Source of the DNA: Xanthomonas arboricola
Lineage (GTDB): Bacteria > Pseudomonadota > Gammaproteobacteria > Xanthomonadales > Xanthomonadaceae
Length of the DNA: 64,000 nt
Direction: 5' to 3'
NCBI RefSeq assembly: GCF_002940665.1
Contig: NZ_MIGY01000003.1
Coordinates: forward strand, 725,573 to 789,572
The notes under the pieces are model-generated. The model was given only the letters and a program-made list of their open reading frames with translations, made no database searches and was not told the origin of the DNA. A program made the translations under genes and the position numbers. This document shows, piece after piece, positions 52,453 through 59,919 of the stretch; positions within the stretch are counted from its first letter, which is position 1, and the number at the start of each line of letters is the position of its first letter.

Positions 52453-53910
52453 TCAATGCCCGCCCCCGTCCAGCGCCTTCAGCTCGCTGACCAGCGCGCC
52501 GGCCGCTTCCGCGCCATCGCCGTACAGCATGCGGGTGTTGTCGGCGTAGAACAGCGCATTCTCGATGCCGGCAAAGCCGTTGCCCTTGCCGCGCTTGATC
52601 ACTACCGTGTTCTTCGAATTGACCACGTCCAGGATCGGCATGCCGTAGATCGGGCTGGCCGGGTCGGTCCTGGCCACCGGGTTGACCACGTCGTTGGCGC
52701 CGATCACCAGCGACACGTCGGTGCTGGCGAACTCGGGATTGATGTCGTCCATGTCGGCGATCAGGTCGTAGGGCACGCCGGCCTCGGCCAGCAGCACGTT
52801 CATGTGCCCGGGCATGCGCCCGGCAACCGGGTGGATCGCGAACTTCACCTTGACCCCGCGCGCGATCAGCCGCTGCGCCAGCTCCCAGATCTTGTGCTGC
52901 GCCTGTGCCACCGCCATGCCGTAGCCGGGCACGATCACCACCCGCTCGGCGAACGCCATCATCGCCGCCACGTCGCCGGCCTCGATCGGCTTCTGCGCCC
53001 CGGCGATCTGCTGTGCCTGCCCGCCGCCGCCGAAGTTGGAAAACAGCACCCCGCTGATCGGCCGGTTCATCGCCTTGGCCATCAGGCGCGTCAGCAGGAT
53101 GCCGGCGGCGCCGACCATCATGCCGGCGATGATCAGCGCCTCGTTGCCCAGTACATAGCCTTCGAAAGCCACCGCCAGGCCGGTGAATGCGTTGTACAGC
53201 GAGATCACCACCGGCATGTCGGCGCCGCCGATCGGCAGCGTCATCAACACGCCCAGCGCCAGCGCCACCACGAAGAAGGCGATGATTGCCAGCGGCTGCA
53301 GGCTGTAGGCCGCCCAGATACCGAGCGCCAGCACCGCCAGTGCCACCAGCAGATTGAAGGCCTGCTGGCCCGCAAAGGTCACCCGACGGTCGAGCCGGCC
53401 ATCCAGCTTGGCCCAGGCCACGATCGACCCGGACAACGACACTGCGCCGATCGCCGAGCCGACCACCGCCAGCACCACCGTGGTGGTGTCCGGCCGCCGC
53501 GCCGCCAGTTCGGCGACCGCCTGGGCGCTCCAGTGGGTGGTGTCGCGGTTGGCGAAGAAGGCAAAGCGCAGCAACTCCACCGCCCCGATCGCCGCCGCCG
53601 AGCCGCCGCCCATGCCGTTGTACAAGGCCACCATCTGCGGCATGTCGGTGATGGCGACCTTCCTGGCCGACCACCATGCCACCCCGGTGCCGATCGCCAG
53701 CGCGGCCAGGATCAGCGGCACGTTATGCAGCTCGGGCAGGAAGAATGTCGCCACCGTGGCGATCAGCATGCCCAGCCCGGCCCAACGGATGCCGCTGCGC
53801 GCGGTCAACGGCGACGCCATGCGTTGCAACCCGAGCAGGAACAGGGTCGCCGCGACCAGATAGCTGGACTTGACCAGCCACGCCAGCAATGCGGCGGTGG
53901 ACACGTTCAT
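52453..53910 (-). CDS. pntB: NAD(P) transhydrogenase subunit beta
   Basis: 485 residues. The N-terminal half holds the membrane helices (starts MNVSTAALLAWLVKSSYLVAAT; GGADMPVVISLYNAFTGLAVAFEGY). The C-terminal soluble NADP(H)-binding domain III contains VVIVPGYGMAVAQAQ and GANDVVNPVARTDPASPIYGMPILDV. Couples proton entry to NADPH formation. Overlaps pntA2 by ATGA. Confidence 0.96.
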   Translation of the reverse strand: MNVSTAALLAWLVKSSYLVAATLFLLGLQRMASPLTARSGIRWAGLGMLIATVATFFLPELHNVPLILAALAIGTGVAWWSARKVAITDMPQMVALYNGMGGGSAAAIGAVELLRFAFFANRDTTHWSAQAVAELAARRPDTTTVVLAVVGSAIGAVSLSGSIVAWAKLDGRLDRRVTFAGQQAFNLLVALAVLALGIWAAYSLQPLAIIAFFVVALALGVLMTLPIGGADMPVVISLYNAFTGLAVAFEGYVLGNEALIIAGMMVGAAGILLTRLMAKAMNRPISGVLFSNFGGGGQAQQIAGAQKPIEAGDVAAMMAFAERVVIVPGYGMAVAQAQHKIWELAQRLIARGVKVKFAIHPVAGRMPGHMNVLLAEAGVPYDLIADMDDINPEFASTDVSLVIGANDVVNPVARTDPASPIYGMPILDVVNSKNTVVIKRGKGNGFAGIENALFYADNTRMLYGDGAEAAGALVSELKALDGGGH

Positions 53911-54212
53911 GGCGCGTCTCCGCCCGGTGGCTTCTTGCTGGACTTGAACATGTCCAGCATCCGCTCGGTCACCACGTAACCCCCGGCCGCATTGCCCGCA
54001 CCCAGCATCACCGCAACGAATCCCAGCGCTTTTTCCAGCATGGTATCGGCGTGCCCCAGCACCACCATTGCGCCGATCAGCACGATGCCGTGGATGAAGT
54101 TGGAACCGGACATCAGCGGGGTATGCAGGATCGCCGGCACCCGCGAAATGATCACGTGGCCGGCGATGGCCGCCAGCATGAAGATGTACAGCGCTACGAA
54201 CCCGTCGCTCAT
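53907..54212 (-). CDS. pntA2: NAD(P) transhydrogenase subunit alpha part 2 (membrane domain)
   Basis: 101 residues with three to four helices (MSDGFVALYIFMLAAIAGHVII, SGSNFIHGIVLIGAMVVLG, ALGFVAVMLGAGNAAGGYVVTERML), the separated membrane part of the alpha subunit. It continues into pntB by an ATGA overlap. The soluble alpha part lies 1.7 kb upstream, beyond the ECF-sigma module. Confidence 0.93.
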   Translation of the reverse strand: MSDGFVALYIFMLAAIAGHVIISRVPAILHTPLMSGSNFIHGIVLIGAMVVLGHADTMLEKALGFVAVMLGAGNAAGGYVVTERMLDMFKSSKKPPGGDAP

Positions 54213-54335
54213 GGTCTTTCGCTCCACTGGCCGGTGCGGCCCGCCGATCATACCCACGCCGTGCGTGCCCGGGCGCGTGTCAACCGAATCGGCACTCGGC
54301 CGTTGACGTCGTATCGTCTCTGCGGAAGCTACGCT

Positions 54336-54899
54336 GTGCTGGTGGGAACCCCTTTCGATCCGCAACCTGCCGCACCGGCCGCCACCGCGCCGGTTTCGCT
54401 GGACGCCTTCCTGGCCGGCATCGGCCCGCGTGCGTTCCGGTTTGCCGAGGCCGGCCTGCGTCACCGCGAAGATGCGCTGGACGCCGTGCAGGACGCCATG
54501 GTGAAGCTGCTCGGCTACCGCGAGCGCCCGGCCGCCGAATGGACGCCGCTGTTCTGGAGCATCCTGCGCAGCCGCATCATCGACCTGCAGCGCCGGCGCA
54601 GCTTCCGCCTGAAGTTCTGGGCGCCGGCCGAACGCGACGACGATGAAGGCACCATCGACTGGGCCGACCCCGGCACGGGCCCGGTGGACGAACAACGGCA
54701 TCAACAGGCCTACCAACGGCTGGTCCAGGCCCTGCGCGGATTGCCGGCGCGCCAGCGCGAAGCGTTCACGCTGCGGGTGCTGGAAGACCTGGACGTGGCC
54801 ACCACCGCCAAGGCGATGGGCTGCTCGGAAGGCTCGGTCAAAACCCACCTGTCGCGTGCGCGCGACGCGTTGCAGAAACAGTTCGAGGATTTGCTGTGA
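54336..54899 (+). CDS. ECF-type RNA polymerase sigma factor
   Basis: 187 residues from GTG 54336 (VLVGTPFDPQP), with GGAAG at 7 nt; a second GTG two codons later is spaced too far. Region 2 (FRFAEAGLRHREDALDAVQDAMVKLL... LFWSILRSRIIDLQRRRSF) and region 4 with helix-turn-helix (LPARQREAFTLRVLEDLDVATTAKAMGCSEGSVKTHLSRARDAL). Overlaps the next gene by GTGA. Its regulon cannot be deduced here. Confidence 0.9.
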   Translation: MLVGTPFDPQPAAPAATAPVSLDAFLAGIGPRAFRFAEAGLRHREDALDAVQDAMVKLLGYRERPAAEWTPLFWSILRSRIIDLQRRRSFRLKFWAPAERDDDEGTIDWADPGTGPVDEQRHQQAYQRLVQALRGLPARQREAFTLRVLEDLDVATTAKAMGCSEGSVKTHLSRARDALQKQFEDLL

Positions 54900-55240
54900 A
54901 CCGCTCCCACGACCCGGCCCAGCTGGACGCGCACCTGCGCCACCTGCATGCCACCGCACTCGCCAGCCTGCCGCCGCAGACCTTGGCGCGCCTGCGCCAG
55001 GCCCGTCACGCGACCGCTCCCACGCGCGCCCGACGCGGCTACTGGCTGCTGGCGACCGCGTGTTCCGGGCTGCTGGCGATCGGCATCGGCCTGCAACTGC
55101 GGCCGGGCGAGCGCACCGCGCCCGGCCCCGCCCCGACCCAAGCGGTCGCCGGCACCACCACCGATACCGACGACATGCTGACCCAGAATCCGGACCTGTA
55201 CGTCTGGCTGGGGTCCGACACCGCCCTGGCCATGGAATAA
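54896..55240 (+). CDS. Small membrane protein, possible anti-sigma partner (DUF3619-like)
   Basis: 114 residues from GTG 54896, overlapping the sigma stop. A cytoplasmic N-terminal region (1-45, Leu/His/Arg-rich), one transmembrane helix (about 49-67), and a short external tail with Asp/Thr (TTTDTDDMLTQNPDLYVWLG). Its placement directly behind an ECF sigma and single-span topology suggest an anti-sigma factor, and I recall DUF3619 in this position in relatives. No zinc-binding HxxxCxxC motif is present. Confidence 0.6.
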   Translation: MNRSHDPAQLDAHLRHLHATALASLPPQTLARLRQARHATAPTRARRGYWLLATACSGLLAIGIGLQLRPGERTAPGPAPTQAVAGTTTDTDDMLTQNPDLYVWLGSDTALAME

Positions 55241-55245
55241 GCACG

Positions 55246-55734
55246 ATGACCCGCACCACCCGCCTGTTGTTGACTCTGCTGCTGTGCGCCGCACCCTGCG
55301 CCTCCTTGCTGGCCCAGGCCCATCCCCCGGAACCGCCGGGACCGCCGCCGGATGGCCCCGGTCTGCGAGGTCCCGGCCCGCGCGAGGCAGACACGCCGAT
55401 GCCCGAGTGGGACAAGCTCACACAGCAGCAGCAGCAGGTGCTGATCGATGCGCTGCGCCAGCGCTGGAACGATGTGCCGGAAGAACGCCCGCGCACGTAT
55501 CGCCACGCGCGCCGCTGGCTGGACATGACCCCGGAGCAACGCAAACAGGCCAAGGCCGGCATGGACCGCTTCCGCAACATGAATCCGGCGCAACGCCGCG
55601 AGGCGAAGGCCTTGTTCGAACGCATGCGCACGCTCAACCAGCAACAACGCAATGAGCTGCAGCAACGCTGGCAGAAGATGAGCCCGGCCGAGCGCAACAC
55701 TTGGTTGCGCGAGCATCCGTCAACCGACGATTGA
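55246..55734 (+). CDS. Exported DUF3106 family protein
   Basis: 162 residues. Signal peptide (LLLTLLLCAAPCASLLAQA), a Pro/Gly-rich linker, then a helical region with repeated Met/Leu-(T/N/S)PxQR units (DMTPEQRKQA, NMNPAQRREA, TLNQQQRNEL, KMSPAERNTW) characteristic of DUF3106. Periplasmic; resembles the Cpx/zraP-type helical repeat proteins in style. Likely part of the sigma operon as target or sensor. Confidence 0.82.
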   Translation: MTRTTRLLLTLLLCAAPCASLLAQAHPPEPPGPPPDGPGLRGPGPREADTPMPEWDKLTQQQQQVLIDALRQRWNDVPEERPRTYRHARRWLDMTPEQRKQAKAGMDRFRNMNPAQRREAKALFERMRTLNQQQRNELQQRWQKMSPAERNTWLREHPSTDD

Positions 55735-55799
55735 CGGCAGCGCCACCGCGGCGAGTGCGGCACGCCATCGCACGGGTCCCCGGTCGCGCGCGGCCACCG

Positions 55800-55865
55800 T
55801 AGGAGCGCGCTGGCGCGCGACGGAGCATTACCGATAAAGCGCCATCGCGCGCCAATGCGCTCCTA
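55800..55865. repeat. REP-like palindrome between the DUF3106 gene and pntA
   Basis: Arms 55800-55823 and 55842-55865 (TAGGAGCGC...GCGCGCGA / TCGCGCGCC...GCGCTCCTA) pair over 24 nt with a few mismatches around an 18-nt loop. The GTAGGAGCGCGC motif is one I recall as widely dispersed in Xanthomonas. It lies between convergent genes and may also terminate them. Confidence 0.75.
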
Positions 55866-55906
55866 TCCGGAAACGCAAACGCGCAAGGCGCATGGGCTCG
55901 GCGGGG

Positions 55907-56998
55907 CTACGCAGTCGCTGGCGCCGACCAGCGCGTTTTCGCCAGCAGTTCGTCGTCCCAGTCGAACGCCAGCGCGCCATCCTTGATCAACAACGCGGCG
56001 AACGCGTAGACATTGCGCGCGAACATTTCGCTGGCGTGTATCGCGCCCTGGCTGGCCAGATTGAGCGGGCCGGCAATCACCACGCCGTCGCGCTCGTAGG
56101 TGTCGCCTGGCCGGGTGGCGGCGCAATTGCCGCCGGCTTCGGCGGCCAGATCGACGATCACGCTGCCGGCGCGCATGCCGTGCAGCATCTCCGTGCTCAG
56201 GATCTTGGGCGCCGGCCGGCCGGGCACGGCGGCGGTGCAGACCACCACGTCAACGCTTTTGAGATGCTCGGCCAGCCGGTGTTGCTGTTCGGCGCGTTCG
56301 TCGTCGGTGAGCTGGCGCGCATAACCGCCCTCGCCGGCCGCGCTCACGCCCAGATCCAGAAAACGCGCACCCAGCGAGGCGATCTGCTCGCGCGTTTCCG
56401 GGCGTACGTCGAAGCCTTCGACCTGCGCGCCCAGCCGCTTGGCGGTGGCGATCGCCTGCAGCCCGGCCACGCCCGCACCGATCACCAGCACCTTGCACGG
56501 GCGCATGGTGCCGGCGGCGGTGGTCAGCATCGGAAAAAAGCGCGGCGTCAGTTGCGCGGCGATCAGCACGGCCTTGTAGCCGGCCATGCCGGCCTGCGAA
56601 CTCAATACGTCCATCGATTGCGCACGCGTAGTGCGTGGCAGGCGCTCCAGCGGAAACGCGACCAGCTCCCCGGTGGCAATCGCCTGCGCACGTGCCGGGT
56701 CGGCGTCCGGCGCCAGCATGCCGATCAGCACCGCGCGGGGCTTACACTGCTGCAGCACCTCGGTGGGCGGTGCCTGCACGCTCAGCAGCACCTCGGCCTG
56801 GCCCAGGGTGTCTGCCGTGGCGAGCCGCGCCCCGGCCTGAAGATACGCTGCGTCGGCCATGCTGCTGGCGCAGCCGGCGCCAGGCTCGATCCACACGCTG
56901 GCGCCGAGCGCGACCAGTTTCTTGACCGTTTCCGGCGTGGCGGCGACACGGCGCTCGCCTGCCGCGTGTTCTTTCAGCACCAGCACCTGCACAGCCAT
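55907..56998 (-). CDS. pntA: NAD(P) transhydrogenase subunit alpha part 1 (soluble domain)
   Basis: 363 residues from the ATG at 56998 (MAVQVLVLKEHAAGERRVAATPE). NAD(H)-binding domain I of proton-translocating transhydrogenase: the RVAATPETVKKLVALG block, Rossmann KVLVIGAGVAGLQAIATAKRLGA and SVIVDLAAEAGGNCAAT. It lacks the membrane segment, which is encoded separately by pntA2. Separated from pntA2-pntB by a 1.7-kb module on the other strand. Confidence 0.95.
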   Translation of the reverse strand: MAVQVLVLKEHAAGERRVAATPETVKKLVALGASVWIEPGAGCASSMADAAYLQAGARLATADTLGQAEVLLSVQAPPTEVLQQCKPRAVLIGMLAPDADPARAQAIATGELVAFPLERLPRTTRAQSMDVLSSQAGMAGYKAVLIAAQLTPRFFPMLTTAAGTMRPCKVLVIGAGVAGLQAIATAKRLGAQVEGFDVRPETREQIASLGARFLDLGVSAAGEGGYARQLTDDERAEQQHRLAEHLKSVDVVVCTAAVPGRPAPKILSTEMLHGMRAGSVIVDLAAEAGGNCAATRPGDTYERDGVVIAGPLNLASQGAIHASEMFARNVYAFAALLIKDGALAFDWDDELLAKTRWSAPATA

Positions 56999-56999
56999 G

Positions 57000-57344
57000 C
57001 ATTGCTCCGCTCGCGCGCCTTTGGTCGGGGCGATGCTAGCAGAGCGTGCGGCAGTCACGCTCCGGCCGGCAGCATCGGGAGCGAGCAACTGCTAGGGGCG
57101 GCATCAGCGCCACCGCTTCGGTGCGGTGGTCGATGGCAAGGCGACACTGCTGGCCGAGACAGCCCAAGCATCGATGGCATCGATACTGCGGTACATGCCT
57201 GGGGCGATGCGGTGGCGGCCTTCGACCAGCCCGGGCCAGGGCTGAGCAGGGGCTGGCTCGGTCATCGCGGCAGCGCTGGGTTCTTATCGGCCAGGTGCGC
57301 GCCTGACCGTAAGGCGATGCGTCGAGCGCATCGCGCGTCACCCG
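57000..57344. other. Region upstream of pntA
   Basis: 345 bp between pntA and the first DUF1631 gene. No gene seen. It holds a perfect 8-bp hairpin (GCGATGCG / CGCATCGC, 57314-57334) 11 nt after the DUF1631 stop, which may be its terminator, and presumably the pntA promoter, which I cannot place. Confidence 0.45.
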
Positions 57345-59699
57345 CTAGTGCACGGTGCTGTTGTGCAGCGGGTCCAGGCGGTCGATGACGCCCTGCATGG
57401 CGCTGTCGAAGGCGCCGTCGTTGATGTGCTCGCGCAGCCGGCCCAGACGCACCATCACCGCCAGTTCCTCCGGCGAGGCGACGCAGAAGCGCACGCCGCG
57501 GCGATTGACGAATAGCAACCGCTGCGAGATCGGGCTCACCCAGGACAGCTTACCCGCCTGCACCTTGCCGTCCTTGTCGACAAAATCCAGCCAGGTGCCG
57601 ATACCCATCGCGCGGAAACGCTCGGCATCGGCGCTGTCGATGCTCTGCGCCACCGCCTCGGCACCCAGCACCACACTGACGCTTTCGGCAGCCGGGGGCG
57701 GCAGGTTGACCTGGGGCAGTTCCGGCAAGGCCTTTTCCAGCTCAGGACGCGCCTCGGCGATCGCCTGCAGGGTGTCGTGCAGCGCACCGATCGCCACCAC
57801 CACTGCATCGCCATGCAGGCCGACGCTGGCGAACACGCGGTGCAAGGCCGGCTGCCAGACCTGCAGCCACGGCTTGCCGACGATATGGCGGCGCGCCTCG
57901 GCCAGTTCCTCGAGCACGCCATCGGCCAGGGCCAATGCCTCGACGGTGCCGGGACCTTCGTCGCCGTCGCGCAGGATCGCCATGGTCAGATGGTGCAGCC
58001 ACGGCTGACGCAGGAAATCCTCCACGGCCTTGGGCAGCGGCGCCCCCGCTTGCGTGCGCTGTTCCAGCTCCGACAGCGCGCGGCTGCGTGCCAGTTCGAG
58101 CTTCTCCTGACCGCGTTGGGTTTCGGTGGCGCGCCGCTCGGCGATTTCCACCCGACGCCGGTGCTGCGACAGGAAATCGCGGAATTCCTCTTCCAGGGTC
58201 AGGAAGATCGCCAGGTTCTCGTTGAATTCGGCCACCAGGCGGTCGACGATTTCCTCGACCTTGCCCATCAGCACGCGCTCGGCAGCGGTGTCGCCGTTGT
58301 TGCCCTCGCAGGCCTCGGCCAGCGAATTGAGCAGGCGCCGCGCGGGATGGGTCTTCTGGACGAACATCTTGCGATCCAGCAGCGCAACCTTGACGAAGGG
58401 CACCACCAGCCGGCCGATCATTTCGCGCGACCGGTTTTCCAGATCGCGTTCATCCAGCATCACGTCGAACAGCATGCCGACCAGATCGATCGCATCCTCG
58501 TCCATCGGGTCCAGACGCGCGGTCGCCGGGTCCACGCCCAGCCGTGTGGCGCTGGACAGCACCTCGTTCTTCAGCCGCTGGGCAAGCGACTCGGTGTCGT
58601 CGCCGATGGCCGCCTGCAGCGTCGCGCTCGGCGTGGCCTGCAGCAGCGACAGCACCGACATCATCTCGCGCTGGCTCAGCGGGCGTTGCTGGCCCACCGC
58701 CACCGATGCGGCAGAGGCAGTGTTGTCGCGCACGCTGCGGGTCTGCTGCAGCAGTTCGTGCAGTGCTTCCAGCAACATGCCCTGGCTGCCGCCGGGATGA
58801 CCGGCCTCATCCCCGTCCATGCCGCCGGCAGCGCCGCCGGCATGGTCACGTTGGGCTGCGGCCTGCATGCGGCCACGGCTATGCGCCCAGCGGTCCAGAA
58901 AGCGGTTGGCCCAGGCCGGTGCGTACTGGTCGTTCTGGTCGTCGCCGCCGATCTCGGCAACCGCGCCCTGCGCCTCGGCCTGCGCGCGCTCTTCGGCGGT
59001 GTCGCCACGTGGCTGCACGCGCGGCGGCGGGCGCTTGGGCTGGGAGATTTCGGGCATGACGCCGGCCTTGGCCAGCGTCTCGTCCAGACGCGCATACAAC
59101 TTGCCGATCGGCTCGGCCAGGTCGCGCTCGCACAGCTTGATCAGCACCAGGCGCACTTCCGGCGCCAGGTCGCAGGTGGCGAAGGCTTCGTGGATCGCCA
59201 CGCCCAGATGTTCCGGACCGAGCGGGTTGGTGTCGGCCACCAGCTCCAGGCCGCCGGCGATCCAGCCCAGGCGGCGGTCCACCCGCGCCAGCACCTGCTT
59301 GAAGTCACGCAGCAGCACGGTGGCCAGATTGCGCACCGCCAGCCGCGATTCGAGCACGTGTTCGGGCACCAGACTCAGCGGGCCGGTGCCAATGTCACCT
59401 GCCAGGACCACTTCGGCCGACAAAGGCTCGCCCAGCAGCAGCGCCTGCCAGCCGTCGTCCAGCTGCTGGCGGAACCGTGTGGACACTTCGTCGCGCTTGC
59501 GGCGCAACTCGCGCATACCATCGAGAAACAGCAATTGGGATGCGCCCGCGGATTCGGCGCGATCGAACAGCACATCGTCGAAGTGTGCGACTGCAGCTGC
59601 AAAAACCTGCGCGAGCGCGGGCACGAACACGGCGTATGCCTGTTCGAGCAAGCGTTGGTCACGGCCCGGATGTCCCGACGGACTGGGCTGAAAAGTCAT
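57345..59699 (-). CDS. DUF1631 family protein, paralogue 1
   Basis: 784 residues from the ATG at 59699 (MTFQPSPSGHPGRDQRLLEQAY). Long alpha-helical protein of the DUF1631 family, sometimes mislabelled thymidine phosphorylase. Helical body with coiled-coil-like Arg/Glu stretches (RRRVEIAERRATETQRGQEKLELARS) and a C-terminal beta-rich part (GIGTWLDFVDKDGKVQAGKLSWVSPIS) that resembles a PilZ-type domain. The classical c-di-GMP RxxxR motif is not seen. No signal peptide. Function unknown; a cytoplasmic signalling protein is inferred. Confidence 0.85.
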   Translation of the reverse strand: MTFQPSPSGHPGRDQRLLEQAYAVFVPALAQVFAAAVAHFDDVLFDRAESAGASQLLFLDGMRELRRKRDEVSTRFRQQLDDGWQALLLGEPLSAEVVLAGDIGTGPLSLVPEHVLESRLAVRNLATVLLRDFKQVLARVDRRLGWIAGGLELVADTNPLGPEHLGVAIHEAFATCDLAPEVRLVLIKLCERDLAEPIGKLYARLDETLAKAGVMPEISQPKRPPPRVQPRGDTAEERAQAEAQGAVAEIGGDDQNDQYAPAWANRFLDRWAHSRGRMQAAAQRDHAGGAAGGMDGDEAGHPGGSQGMLLEALHELLQQTRSVRDNTASAASVAVGQQRPLSQREMMSVLSLLQATPSATLQAAIGDDTESLAQRLKNEVLSSATRLGVDPATARLDPMDEDAIDLVGMLFDVMLDERDLENRSREMIGRLVVPFVKVALLDRKMFVQKTHPARRLLNSLAEACEGNNGDTAAERVLMGKVEEIVDRLVAEFNENLAIFLTLEEEFRDFLSQHRRRVEIAERRATETQRGQEKLELARSRALSELEQRTQAGAPLPKAVEDFLRQPWLHHLTMAILRDGDEGPGTVEALALADGVLEELAEARRHIVGKPWLQVWQPALHRVFASVGLHGDAVVVAIGALHDTLQAIAEARPELEKALPELPQVNLPPPAAESVSVVLGAEAVAQSIDSADAERFRAMGIGTWLDFVDKDGKVQAGKLSWVSPISQRLLFVNRRGVRFCVASPEELAVMVRLGRLREHINDGAFDSAMQGVIDRLDPLHNSTVH

Positions 59700-59919
59700 G
59701 CGCAAAGGCTCCCCGCCCCTGCAGGCGTGAAAATATCCAAACGAAAAGAAACAGACGCGGCCCCACATTCCGCCAGCGCATGGTAGGCGTTTCGCTTGTT
59801 CGTTAAATGTGACGCAATTTGCACTTTAGTCGTGACCGCCAAGGTTTGCGTGTCAGTCGACATCCTAGCTTGCATCGCTGCGGTGGCGCTTGCCAAAGCG
59901 CGTTCACCGCCTGCGGGGG

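Noticed and set aside
52411-53979. A 522-codon plus-strand frame opposite pntB
   Set aside because: Low-complexity His/Arg/Gln sequence and no ribosome-binding site. pntB on the other strand is a full, conserved protein.
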